Virus record (IMG/VR): IMGVR_UViG_3300048037_000149
Span: 1-28,452 of that record
DNA from: a virus
Length of the DNA stretch: 28,452 nucleotides
Reading direction: 5' to 3' (one strand)
Below are positions 7,425-14,979 of this stretch, piece after piece. A program made the position numbers and the translations under genes. Under the pieces are notes generated by a model. That model made no database searches and was not told the DNA's origin. It saw nothing but the letters and a program-made list of their open reading frames with translations. Positions within the stretch are counted from its first letter, which is position 1. The number at the start of each line of letters is the position of its first letter.

Positions 7425-8016
7425 GAATCATCGTTGCTCCAACTTCTTTGTCATACAGAGGATTTGTGTAATTTACAATTTTGTTTGTATCCTTACCCAT
7501 GAATTCCCACATGTAATCATCAACAAATTTATTCAGTTTTGTATCTATAAGATTATAATACATCGTCTCTGCCACATCAGGTGTCATGTAATATGCATGA
7601 GTGACTGGACAGAACATCTCTCCCGTCCCCCAATAGGGATGACCTCTAAATCTTGTGGCATAGTTTTCATGACTCTGTTCAGAGTCAAAATCGCAGAAGG
7701 CAAAGAAATTATCTATGATAGGCATATCATCTTTGATGCACATCACATCGTGTTCAATGATTGCGATAGGTTCATCCTCTTCAAAACATTTTTTCCACAG
7801 TTCTAAATGACTATAGAACCCCGCCTTCTCTGATTGACTGAAGTCTCGAAAGTTCCAAAACTTTCCGAAGTTCAGATGGTCAGGCATATGGTCTGGTGTA
7901 TATGCATCAAACATATTTACCTTATGATTATTCCACGAAGGTAAAACCCTATTCACATAATATTGTGATACCTCGTTATCAGGTATCTGTATCATCCAAA
8001 TGTTATCGGAAATCAT
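7417..8016 (-). CDS. GT25-like glycosyltransferase
   Basis: With the start at ATG 8016 the product has 199 residues. This start is preferred because GGAG lies 10 bases upstream; an in-frame ATG at 8037 has no ribosome-binding site and lengthens the overlap with the radical SAM gene. The pattern GFYSHLELWKKC (66-77) followed by PIAIIEHDV (83-91) is that of the GT25 LPS/collagen galactosyltransferase family, in which a helix bearing SH.xlW precedes the ExDD-like acidic motif; here the motif is EHD. The later segment HAYYMTPDVAETM also fits. It would act on a saccharide acceptor. Confidence 0.68.
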   Translation of the reverse strand: MISDNIWMIQIPDNEVSQYYVNRVLPSWNNHKVNMFDAYTPDHMPDHLNFGKFWNFRDFSQSEKAGFYSHLELWKKCFEEDEPIAIIEHDVMCIKDDMPIIDNFFAFCDFDSEQSHENYATRFRGHPYWGTGEMFCPVTHAYYMTPDVAETMYYNLIDTKLNKFVDDYMWEFMGKDTNKIVNYTNPLYDKEVGATMIHE

Positions 8017-8962
8017 TGAGGTCAAACTCCGTGCCATACATGTGGTGGAGGTCGCGATTGTGATTTGTATAAATTAGAACTTCGGGGTCATCAAGAAGAA
8101 AGTCGCACCCACGGCAGTAATCAGGATAATTTCCAGTAGTATGGTCATCACGGAGTTGACTATACGCATCACCGAACCAGATTTCTTCAATTGTGTTTTC
8201 AGATGTGTGACCGAGAACTGCTTCCTCGTCTCTACCCAAGACTTGGCAACAAGGAGCGACAGCACCTCTTTTACCATCAAGGCCACCAACACGAATAACA
8301 ACGTCTGGACTAAAAGGTCGCCCACAGGTCTTTACCTCACCTTCGCGTTTATAAGACGGGTCATACACACCACTCCAGTTATGTAGTTTCCAAATCTCTG
8401 TTCTGACGCCTAGGTCTTCGACCAATGCTTTGTATTCGTCTAGTTCATTCTGTAGATTGTCATTGTCAGTAATCAGATGATATGTCGCAACTACACATTT
8501 TGATTCGGTCTCTTCTACATACGCCTTCATTTCGCGGATGTTCTGAATAATTTTTTCGTATGTCCCACCGACTTTATTATACATCCACTCATCGTATTTA
8601 TCATGGTTTGACCCAATGAATGAGAACCGATAGAAGTCAAGACCCGCATCAACACAGTCCTTCATGTATTGACCATGCATCTTGAACCCATTAGAAAAGA
8701 TAACAGCCTGTGCATTATATTTCTTGACAATCCTGATATAATCGGGTAGGTTATTGACTGCGGTTGCCTCACCACTACCATCAAGGTTTACGACTCGTAG
8801 ACCATGTTGAGCACAATCTGCTACGTTCTGTTCAAACTCTTCAAGAGTCATCTTACCCTTGAATCGTTTATCCCGACCACCTGTTCGCATATCTTGAGGA
8901 CACATACTACATGAGTAGTTACATCCACCATAGACTTCAATTACTGCTCTATCAATCTTCAT
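8003..8962 (-). CDS. Radical SAM/SPASM-domain enzyme
   Basis: The 319-residue protein has the radical SAM cluster motif C14-x3-C18-x2-C21 (CNYSCSMC) just inside the N terminus, a GSGEAT segment suited to the SAM-binding GGE position, and a C-terminal cysteine-rich region (CGRPF, APCCQVL, YCRGCDF) that matches a SPASM-type auxiliary Fe-S cluster. Family members modify peptides, sugars (dehydrogenation, epimerisation) or cofactors by hydrogen abstraction. It lies between three glycosyltransferase-like genes and overlaps both neighbours. No short precursor-peptide gene is seen next to it, so a sugar substrate is the more natural guess. Class firm, substrate unknown. Confidence 0.85.
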   Translation of the reverse strand: MKIDRAVIEVYGGCNYSCSMCPQDMRTGGRDKRFKGKMTLEEFEQNVADCAQHGLRVVNLDGSGEATAVNNLPDYIRIVKKYNAQAVIFSNGFKMHGQYMKDCVDAGLDFYRFSFIGSNHDKYDEWMYNKVGGTYEKIIQNIREMKAYVEETESKCVVATYHLITDNDNLQNELDEYKALVEDLGVRTEIWKLHNWSGVYDPSYKREGEVKTCGRPFSPDVVIRVGGLDGKRGAVAPCCQVLGRDEEAVLGHTSENTIEEIWFGDAYSQLRDDHTTGNYPDYCRGCDFLLDDPEVLIYTNHNRDLHHMYGTEFDLNDFR

Positions 8963-9791
8963 GATATTTTTTTAGATTTTTCAAATAAACTTTTGCTTTT
9001 GTTTTCATTTTAGTAAGATTAGGTTCAAACTTTTTATTACCATCACCAAAAAATTTCTTAACATCCTTGCGACCAACAGCTGTCGCCCCAGAGGGATTGT
9101 CTTTATATTTAGATAAATCTAAAATAGGTCTTCTTATTGCCTGTGGTGTGTTGTATTCAGTGATACCTTCCCAAGATGGTATGAACATAGGTTTACCAAA
9201 ATTTCTTGCAATCAAGTGCCACATACCATCATAACATACAATAAAATCTGCCTCTGATATTTGTTTGAATGCAACACTGATAGGAGTTCGATAAGTTAAT
9301 TCTACTAGTATCCAACCCTCCCAAGAAAGTAGCTTAATTATATCATACCAATCATCACTTGTCAAGAAGTTTTTCCAAGTTCTTGGTGCTTGACTATTGT
9401 ATGTAGGTGTCCAGATAACTATCTTTTTTCTTTTGGGAACAAATGACTCTGGTTTGAATATCCAGTCATTTTTTGGAGATGCAACAGGCTTGTCATCAAA
9501 ATAACATCGGGTTTTATTGGCTGATGTATCGAGGTTATTATACGGAAATAGTTGAGAATTAAAAACATGCGTGACTGTCACATCATCCTGACGATGATAT
9601 TGTGTGTGTAACCAATCCATTCTTTGAATGATTGTTTCTGGGTCTTTAGGATGATGAAGGTAGTCTTCATCATGTCGCCAGTGCATCTCAAGATTTACTG
9701 TTGTCTTATTTTTGAAACAATAATTATGAGAGGCGTTAAGTGCTTGCATGAAGTCACCAACACCCCAAGTTCCACGCCATCTTATTTTCAT
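8952..9791 (-). CDS. GT9-like (GT-B fold) glycosyltransferase family protein
   Basis: The 279-residue protein opens with WRGTWGVGDFMQAL (4-17), a GxGD-type loop as in ADP-heptose transferase-like GT-B proteins, and its C-terminal half has KKIVIWTPTY and ADFIVCYDGMWHLIARNFG. In GT9 enzymes the latter position is occupied by an aD..i..D.G..HlA..lG motif that binds the donor phosphate. It has a GT-B fold in shape, but the donor is unknown and catalysis is not assured. It overlaps the EF-hand gene by one base (TAATG) and contains an exact internal sigma70-like promoter. Confidence 0.58.
   Translation of the reverse strand: MKIRWRGTWGVGDFMQALNASHNYCFKNKTTVNLEMHWRHDEDYLHHPKDPETIIQRMDWLHTQYHRQDDVTVTHVFNSQLFPYNNLDTSANKTRCYFDDKPVASPKNDWIFKPESFVPKRKKIVIWTPTYNSQAPRTWKNFLTSDDWYDIIKLLSWEGWILVELTYRTPISVAFKQISEADFIVCYDGMWHLIARNFGKPMFIPSWEGITEYNTPQAIRRPILDLSKYKDNPSGATAVGRKDVKKFFGDGNKKFEPNLTKMKTKAKVYLKNLKKYHED
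9337..9365 (-). promoter_or_regulatory. Consensus sigma70 promoter inside a coding region
   Basis: On the minus strand TTGACA (9365-9360) is followed, after exactly 17 bases, by TATAAT (9342-9337). Both hexamers are perfect. The site lies inside the GT9-like gene, where the encoded residues are ordinary, and points toward the radical SAM gene about 375 bases downstream. It could give separate host-polymerase transcription of the left part of the island. Coincidence cannot be excluded. Confidence 0.5.
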
Positions 9792-10120
9792 TACTTTTTG
9801 TTCAGTGCAGATGCCCCGAAGAATGCTGCAACGATTGCTGCAACCGATACGAAATAAACAGATGCGATATCTGCAATCAAAGATGCTGCAATATCTAATC
9901 CAAATATACTTGCTACACCAATACTAGGTGGATATAACAACATACCCCACAGAGCAAACCACGCCATCTTACGTTGTGCGTCTGCCTTCGCATCTTCATT
10001 ATCAAATCTACGCATCTCTTCGGCTCGAGCGAGTTCTTCATCTGTCACTGTTCCATCCCCATCTAAATCATACTTATCATAAATTGATTGTTCTTGTAAT
10101 TGTTTTTGTTTTTTTGCCAT
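9791..10120 (-). CDS. EF-hand calcium-binding membrane protein
   Basis: The 109-residue protein contains one canonical EF-hand loop, DLDGDGTVTDEE, with ligands at Asp18, Asp20, Asp22, Thr24 and Glu29. Two hydrophobic segments follow (about 48-70 and 80-103). The N terminus is charged and likely cytoplasmic. No known enzyme is implied. The start overlaps the carbamoyltransferase stop (TAATG), so it is translated with the island. It could be a structural or envelope-associated phage protein carried within the island. Confidence 0.6.
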   Translation of the reverse strand: MAKKQKQLQEQSIYDKYDLDGDGTVTDEELARAEEMRRFDNEDAKADAQRKMAWFALWGMLLYPPSIGVASIFGLDIAASLIADIASVYFVSVAAIVAAFFGASALNKK

Positions 10121-11622
10121 TAGAATACTCTTACGTTATATTTTTTTTCCCATTCTATAGCGTCCTCAATGGTATTTACCATAGGTTGATTTCTTATGTT
10201 CAAAGAAGTATTTAGTAACATTGGGACTTGTGTAAGTTCAAAATATTCTTCTAATATCTGTCTAAGAACAGATTTGCAATCAGGTTTTACTACTTGCACC
10301 CTTGCAGTATTATCTATATGTGTTACAGAGTCATAAGGATGTTTTGCAATTGCAGCATACTGCATATATTCATTTTTATGACCATCAAAATAGTGGTCTT
10401 GAAATTCTGACAGAATTGCAGGGCCAAAAGGTCTGAACTTGTGTCTCTTTTTTATTTCATTAACGGTATCCTTGACATCATAACGAACATCTGCAATCAG
10501 AGACCGATTACCCAATGCACGAGGGCCATACTCTGCTCGACCATTTGCAATACCACAGACTCGATTTTCAACGAGATACTTTGCAACTTCTTTTGGATTG
10601 ATATCACGGTCAATATTATGACCCAAATATGGAGACCAGTCTAGATGTGTTCCCCCCGTGTTTTTATGCCATGTGTATGCTGCACACCCTAGAGCATTGC
10701 CTGCATCATTAGGTGCGATTGCAATATGCATGTCATCAAAGAGTTCGCGTATCATAGAGTTTGCAATAACATTTTGGGCACAACCACCACCATAGACAAG
10801 TTTAGACCCATACTTTCTTGCTTCCTTCATAATTTTAAGAACTTCGACCTCAAAGAAATTTTGAACAGTTGCAGCGGCATCCTCCATAGATATCTCCTTG
10901 CACCTATTTTTTATTCTTGTTTCATATACAACAAATTTAGCGCTTAGGGAACTTTCTGCGATTGAAGTTTGTTCAAAATCTACAATCATTTTCTCGTATA
11001 ATCCCTGTTCACTTTCAAACCAATAATAACCGTTATATAATATGTCGTAAAGTTTTTTGTCAACCTCACCATACGAAGAAAGTCCCATGACGATATATTC
11101 ATCTCTAAGAGATTTCAAACCTATTGCTCCAGTCACAGTCCCATATAACATTCCAAGAGATTGTGGCCACATAACTTTTTTTATGGGTTTTAGATTGTGG
11201 TCATGAATTGCAACCGATTCAAGTTCACCCGAACCATCTACTGAAACACAAACTGTGTCTTCTTTTGATTGCCACGGCCGAGTGAAAAATGCGAGAGCAC
11301 AATGACTTTCATGATGTAGATTAAAATCATCATACAGGTATGAATTACTAATTGGCGCTGTTTGTTCTTCTTTTTGATTCCTAAATTTAGGGGCACCAAA
11401 TGTGCGATAACCGCCCATCATTTTTTTACGCAAATTTATATCTTCATAAAAGGTAACGTGGTCATCATCATTGACAAAATTCCACATCTCAGGGAATATC
11501 AATTCATCGTTTTTTATTTTACTATATCGTTCTGATTGTGACGCATATGCGACTTTACCATCGGGATTGACGATAGCCAATGCCGCATCGTGAAAGTATT
11601 CTGAATAACCAACATATCTCAT
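10120..11622 (-). CDS. O-carbamoyltransferase of the NodU/CmcH/TobZ family
   Basis: A 500-residue protein. The N terminus RYVGYSEYFHDAALAIV is the family's usual opening. LHHESHCALAF (102-112) supplies metal-binding histidines, and VCVSVDGSGE (124-133) the ASKHA/Kae1-like nucleotide site. VYGGGCAQN and GRAEYGPRALGNRSL are the conserved C-terminal-half signatures. These enzymes use carbamoyl phosphate and ATP to form carbamoyladenylate, then carbamoylate a hydroxyl, commonly of a sugar. I chose ATG 11622 because family members begin close to this point; a TTG at 11637 overlapping the previous stop is the alternative. It is the largest enzyme of the island. Class firm; acceptor unknown. Confidence 0.9.
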   Translation of the reverse strand: MRYVGYSEYFHDAALAIVNPDGKVAYASQSERYSKIKNDELIFPEMWNFVNDDDHVTFYEDINLRKKMMGGYRTFGAPKFRNQKEEQTAPISNSYLYDDFNLHHESHCALAFFTRPWQSKEDTVCVSVDGSGELESVAIHDHNLKPIKKVMWPQSLGMLYGTVTGAIGLKSLRDEYIVMGLSSYGEVDKKLYDILYNGYYWFESEQGLYEKMIVDFEQTSIAESSLSAKFVVYETRIKNRCKEISMEDAAATVQNFFEVEVLKIMKEARKYGSKLVYGGGCAQNVIANSMIRELFDDMHIAIAPNDAGNALGCAAYTWHKNTGGTHLDWSPYLGHNIDRDINPKEVAKYLVENRVCGIANGRAEYGPRALGNRSLIADVRYDVKDTVNEIKKRHKFRPFGPAILSEFQDHYFDGHKNEYMQYAAIAKHPYDSVTHIDNTARVQVVKPDCKSVLRQILEEYFELTQVPMLLNTSLNIRNQPMVNTIEDAIEWEKKYNVRVF

Positions 11623-11633
11623 AGGAGTATATA

Positions 11634-12209
11634 TCAAGTTAAATATTCGTATATATCTTTCCAGTTTTTCATCAGGGGAAACTCTGTATTATCCATGTTG
11701 AAACTGTGTTCCATGAGAATAGAGTCAAGACCAAAACTTGCACCACACTGGGCATTCTCAATCTTGTCTTCAACCCAGACATAATCTTTACCTTCATACT
11801 GACTTAATTCTTGGTCTTTGTCAGCCCCAGTATCAAGATAGATAAACTTCTCAAACACAGTTTCACCAAACAACTTCTGAAGGTTCTGTGTCCGAAGTTT
11901 CTGTGCGTTAAAGTCTTTACTCAAACTTGTGATTGCGTGAAAGACATACCCATGTTCTTCATGGAGTTTCTTGATATAGTGCATTGCATCGCGGAGAGGT
12001 GGTAGAAAACCAATCGCAGCACTTTCGTTGAACAACCGAACCATTTCTTTTGATTCAGAAGGTTCAAGTCCATAGACCTTACCTATATCATAGGAATCGG
12101 GGTCTTTAACAACATAACCCTTTTCTTGCATCCAGATATCAAAGGCATATCCCCAGTTAAGGACAACACCATCAATGTCGGTAAGAACTACTTTGTGATA
12201 TTTTTTCAT
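11634..12209 (-). CDS. HAD-superfamily hydrolase
   Basis: The 191-residue product shows HAD motif I TDIDGVVL (10-17) with Asp11 and Asp13, motif II AITSLSKD, and the acidic motif IV VWVEDKIENA. It is compact, with a small helical cap after motif I. It would be a small-molecule or nucleotide phosphatase; the exact substrate is not readable. It is the first gene after a strong sigma70-type promoter and has a good AAAGGA ribosome-binding site. It is followed by the carbamoyltransferase, and the pair heads the left operon. Confidence 0.78.
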   Translation of the reverse strand: MKKYHKVVLTDIDGVVLNWGYAFDIWMQEKGYVVKDPDSYDIGKVYGLEPSESKEMVRLFNESAAIGFLPPLRDAMHYIKKLHEEHGYVFHAITSLSKDFNAQKLRTQNLQKLFGETVFEKFIYLDTGADKDQELSQYEGKDYVWVEDKIENAQCGASFGLDSILMEHSFNMDNTEFPLMKNWKDIYEYLT

Positions 12210-12232
12210 ATATTTTCCTTTCTTATACTATT

Positions 12233-12261
12233 ATAATACAAGAAAGGGCACAGTTTGTCAA
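12233..12261 (-). promoter_or_regulatory. Sigma70-type promoter for the left biosynthetic operon
   Basis: The minus strand has TTGACA (12261-12256), a 17-base spacer, and TATTAT (12238-12233), 24 bases before the ATG at 12209. The leader carries AAAGGA. The -35 box contains the TGA stop of the microprotein gene upstream. It likely drives the HAD and carbamoyltransferase genes and those beyond using host polymerase. Confidence 0.75.
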
Positions 12262-12407
12262 GCGTTTTTTGTGGGTCGTGCATGTATTTTTTCATGCATC
12301 TCGGCAACAGACAGTAAGTCTTTGACCGCTTCCTCTATAGAAAGATACGGGCCTGCGACAACATCACTATAATATTCATCCGAACAGATAATCTCGTAAG
12401 TATTCAT
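12258..12407 (-). CDS. Small acidic protein of unknown function
   Basis: A 49-residue frame starts at ATG 12407 and reads MNTYEIICSDEYYSDV..., with an amphipathic helical stretch SIEEAVKDLLSVAEMHEK. The composition is protein-like. The frame extends in phase a further 27 codons upstream to the TAA of the glycosyltransferase, with sensible residues such as VKIEDRTYAIVQILNF. A non-ATG start (ATT or GTG) upstream is therefore possible, although no clear ribosome-binding site is visible. The stop TGA is inside the following promoter's -35 box. No family recognised. Confidence 0.5.
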   Translation of the reverse strand: MNTYEIICSDEYYSDVVAGPYLSIEEAVKDLLSVAEMHEKIHARPTKNA

Positions 12408-12467
12408 AAAATTAAAGTTGAGTATCTGCACGATTGCGTAAGTGCGGTCTTCAATCTTTACGGTTTC

Positions 12468-12530
12468 AAGTATTTGAATTTGCCCTTTTTATGCCTTTAC
12501 ATATTTGAATTTTTTTAAGTATTTGAATTT
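12468..12530. repeat. Short direct repeats at a glycosyltransferase 3' end
   Basis: The 14-base word AAGTATTTGAATTT occurs at 12468-12481 and 12517-12530, and an 11-base core (TATTTGAATTT) also at 12502-12512. The right two copies encode the lysine-rich tail KFKYLKKFKYVKA of the glycosyltransferase. The left copy lies beyond its stop. Read in another frame, it again gives KFKYLKP and a stop, like a leftover duplicate of the gene's tail. Confidence 0.75.
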
Positions 12531-13334
12531 ATTATTTGTATAATCATCAAGCATGATAACTTTATTACCGCCACCCGTGTAGTGCAGAAAATTCATATCA
12601 TATCCACGGTCATCTTCCCAATGGGTGGGTGTATCATTCCAAGTCTGGTCAATACCCTTGATGTCAAATCCGTGTTTGGTCAATTGACCAGAGATGAAGA
12701 ACTGGTCATTGTTTACCCAAAACGCATCCTTACCCTCTCCTGCCATCATGTATTCATACCAGTCATCAAAACACTCTCGTGCTTTGAGTCGTGCATCTCT
12801 TGACCAAACCATGACACCAGTATTGAAACAGGTTATACTTGATGGTTCTTTACCCCATCGGTTCTCAACGATAGGGACACCCGTTCTATTAAATCTTGTT
12901 GCAACTTCTTGATATTTTTTTTGACTATAATCCCAACTATTATATCCACCCCCTTTGGTTGTCCGAATATCAGACTCAAACACACCATAAACATCACAGT
13001 CTTCTATGTCAAAGATGTTCTCTTCAGTATTTGCAATAATATCCGTATCGACAAACAACAACTTATCAAAGTCATCATAGAGAGGGTCGTAAACTAATCG
13101 TAGAACTTCAAACAAAGGAACAGTAGTCCCAGATTTACCTTTAGTAAACACCTTATTATTCGTATAATGGTGTATTGCGCCTATCTTATTTGCATAGGTG
13201 CGAAATGATTCCGCAGAGAGGTCTGCGGTTTTTTGATATAGTTCTGCGCGAGTGCCTTGAGGATACTGAGGAACTTTACCCCGTTTGTTAGTATCTTCAT
13301 CAATTATCATATATTGATAGATGATATTTTTCAT
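12489..13334 (-). CDS. GT-A type glycosyltransferase (GT8-like)
   Basis: The 281-residue protein has LLFVDTDIIA (92-101) with the metal-binding Asp96-Thr-Asp98, then CFNTGVMVWSRDARL and VNNDQFFISGQL. The order matches GT8/nucleotide-diphospho-sugar transferases. A basic tail, KFKYLKKFKYVKA, lies within a repeated segment. The start overlaps the M15 peptidase stop as ATGA, so it is coupled to the phoH-lysin unit, although functionally it belongs with the island on its left. Donor and acceptor are unknown. Confidence 0.75.
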   Translation of the reverse strand: MKNIIYQYMIIDEDTNKRGKVPQYPQGTRAELYQKTADLSAESFRTYANKIGAIHHYTNNKVFTKGKSGTTVPLFEVLRLVYDPLYDDFDKLLFVDTDIIANTEENIFDIEDCDVYGVFESDIRTTKGGGYNSWDYSQKKYQEVATRFNRTGVPIVENRWGKEPSSITCFNTGVMVWSRDARLKARECFDDWYEYMMAGEGKDAFWVNNDQFFISGQLTKHGFDIKGIDQTWNDTPTHWEDDRGYDMNFLHYTGGGNKVIMLDDYTNNKFKYLKKFKYVKA

Positions 13335-13792
13335 TCAATTAGTCCAGTCTTATAGACTGTCTTGCCATCTTCTCTCATTGCGGTCAATACTGATTTACGA
13401 TTACCTTCCACCTTATACGACACATGAACCCAACCAGAGTCAGGAATGCCAGGCGTATAGAACTCAAGGATGAGTTGGTCAAAGTCCAGATTGTCTTCAA
13501 TCCACTTTGCGACTTCGTAGTTAGATGTGCCTGGACATTCGATGTCCACTGCCTCACCCTTACAATGTTGGGACTTTGACGAACCGCCAACCGCTTCATT
13601 CAGTGCAGGGCCACGGTATCCAGAGTTGATTACGGTAACACCAAAGTTATCTCGAACAGGTTGAACGACCATCAGGAACAACGCCTGTGCCGCAACCAAG
13701 TGTTCTTCATTCGGTGTGTTGTCGATACCTTGTCGCAGAGCAGTCTGGGACTTGGTAAATTCACTCAAGGTGAAGTTTGGTGATAGTCTCAA
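13331..13792 (-). CDS. M15 family peptidase, probable endolysin
   Basis: The 153-residue product fits the Peptidase_M15_3 D-Ala-D-Ala carboxypeptidase-like family: FTLSEFTKS at the N terminus, VINSGYRGPALN (about 54-65), the zinc motif SQHCKGEAVDIE (His76 and Asp83), and WVHVSY with the third ligand His123. It would cut peptidoglycan peptides during lysis. I chose the TTG at 13792, because AGAGGA lies 8 bases upstream and the start overlaps the phoH stop (TTGA). The in-frame ATG at 13870 would add 26 basic residues overlapping phoH. No signal peptide, so it would need the holin for export. Confidence 0.82.
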   Translation of the reverse strand: MRLSPNFTLSEFTKSQTALRQGIDNTPNEEHLVAAQALFLMVVQPVRDNFGVTVINSGYRGPALNEAVGGSSKSQHCKGEAVDIECPGTSNYEVAKWIEDNLDFDQLILEFYTPGIPDSGWVHVSYKVEGNRKSVLTAMREDGKTVYKTGLIE

Positions 13793-14475
13793 TTTAGTTT
13801 TCCTCTTTCGACCATTTCTTTGGTCATGATATAGTCTCGAACAAAGTCTGACCTTACAATATCTGCCCATCCGAATTCTACGGTTGTAAAGTTGTTCATG
13901 ACTTCCATGATGTTCATAAAGTCCAGAATACCGTTCTTGTCAGTCTCTTTATTTAGGTCTGATTGATAGTAGTCTCCACTGAAGATGATGCGTGTATTGC
14001 GTCCCACACGAGTGATAATACTATCCAGTTCGTGGTATGTAAGGTTCTGCATCTCATCAACCAGAATGATTGCGTCATCGATTGTCTGTCCCCGAATGAA
14101 TGAAGTGGACATAAACGAGATTGCACCCTGTGTCTCAAGCATATCATATGCGAGTTTCTCATTGAATAGTTCGGTTGCGATTGACCGATACGGTGCGGTA
14201 TATGCATCAACCTTCTCCTCGATTGAACCAGGCAGATACCCCATCTCCCGTGTCGGAACAACGCTCCTTACGATAACAAGTTTGTCTTGTTCATACGATT
14301 TATCTAGAACATCCGCGAGTGCGAGATACATTCCGATAAAGGTCTTACCCGTTCCTGCCGAACCACAGAGAACTAAATGGTCTCTGTCATCCCACGAGTC
14401 GTATGCTATTCTTTGATTTTGTGTGATTGCTTCGTAGGTTAACAGGTGGTCTATCTTGAGACGTTTCATAGTCAT
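13789..14475 (-). CDS. phoH: PhoH-like P-loop ATPase
   Basis: The 228-residue protein is PhoH-like: Walker A GSAGTGKT (38-45), IVRSVVPTREMGYLPGS, Walker B IILVDEMQNLT and IIFSGDYYQSD. It has the length of the stand-alone phage PhoH form, without a PIN domain. phoH is widespread in marine phages and is often, but not always, phosphate-regulated; its role is unresolved. No phosphate-box-like sequence is evident next to it. It overlaps the small gene upstream by 4 bases and the lysin downstream. Confidence 0.92.
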   Translation of the reverse strand: MTMKRLKIDHLLTYEAITQNQRIAYDSWDDRDHLVLCGSAGTGKTFIGMYLALADVLDKSYEQDKLVIVRSVVPTREMGYLPGSIEEKVDAYTAPYRSIATELFNEKLAYDMLETQGAISFMSTSFIRGQTIDDAIILVDEMQNLTYHELDSIITRVGRNTRIIFSGDYYQSDLNKETDKNGILDFMNIMEVMNNFTTVEFGWADIVRSDFVRDYIMTKEMVERGKLN

Positions 14476-14705
14476 GTCTTGATAGTATTCCCTTTACCCG
14501 AACCTTTTTTGACATTCTCCATCAAGTTTTTCCAATCACCTGATGTTTTGTTGATTACATTGCCTGTTTGTGTCACCAGTGCAGGCGCACCGATTACTCG
14601 ACACCAATCAGGGTTTTCTTCAAGAAATTTTTGAGACTCATCATAAGAACAGAAGATATCTTTCTCTTCTTCAGTCTCTTTATGCATCATTGTATATGTT
14701 GGCAT
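14472..14705 (-). CDS. Small conserved phage protein, FmdB-like without cysteines
   Basis: The 77-residue product begins MPTYTMMHKETEEE and has FCSYDESQKFLEENPD, a layout like FmdB-type regulatory proteins, but the zinc-binding cysteines are absent. Its end is basic and glycine-rich. Similar proteins occur in T4-like marine phages near phoH, as I recall. GGAG lies 5 bases before the ATG, directly at the base of a large hairpin. No function is assigned. Confidence 0.65.
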   Translation of the reverse strand: MPTYTMMHKETEEEKDIFCSYDESQKFLEENPDWCRVIGAPALVTQTGNVINKTSGDWKNLMENVKKGSGKGNTIKT

Positions 14706-14713
14706 TTTGTCTC

Positions 14714-14756
14714 CAAGTAACGTTGAGGGTGGCTAGCACCCCCAACGAGATACTTG
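14714..14756 (-). promoter_or_regulatory. Large RNA hairpin abutting a ribosome-binding site
   Basis: On the minus strand, CGTTGGGGGTG pairs with CACCCTCAACG (one G-U pair) around a short CTAGC loop. The stem continues after a small internal loop as CAAGTA with TACTTG. The 3' arm ends at the GGAG of the 77-residue gene. There is no U-run, so it is more likely a leader or processing structure controlling translation of the small gene and phoH than a terminator. Confidence 0.55.
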
Positions 14757-14767
14757 ACCACCTACCT

Positions 14768-14935
14768 TTATGCTAGAATTGAACTTTCGTATTCGGCAAT
14801 AGTCTGATTGAGAAAACTTTGTTTTTTCGATAACCTATGAGCAAGGTTGTCTCTTCCCTTTTTCTTGAGACGGTGGATATAGTTATCGAGTTCTCTACTG
14901 TCGTTTTTCAATCTCTCTATTTGCGTTCTTGGCAT
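14768..14935 (-). CDS. Small basic protein of unknown function
   Basis: A 55-residue frame starts at ATG 14935 with AGGAG six bases upstream, and ends with TAA at 14768. It reads MPRTQIERLKNDSRELDNYI..., is lysine/arginine-rich and is predicted by eye to be two amphipathic helices. Its good ribosome-binding site and uninterrupted helical composition support it as real. It fills the space between the DUF6433-like gene and the hairpin. No family recognised; nucleic-acid binding is possible from charge only. Confidence 0.65.
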   Translation of the reverse strand: MPRTQIERLKNDSRELDNYIHRLKKKGRDNLAHRLSKKQSFLNQTIAEYESSILA

Positions 14936-14979
14936 AATTGCTCCTTGTTGTTAGAGTTGAAAGAAAACATAACGAAAAG

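Noticed and set aside
1-13334. DNA hypermodification pathway
   Set aside because: The carbamoyltransferase and glycosyltransferases would allow it, but no thymidylate-synthase-like, base-kinase or DNA-acting motif was seen in the window.
13331-13870. Longer M15 peptidase starting at ATG 13870
   Set aside because: It would add basic residues read through the phoH coding region; the TTG at 13792 has a proper ribosome-binding site.
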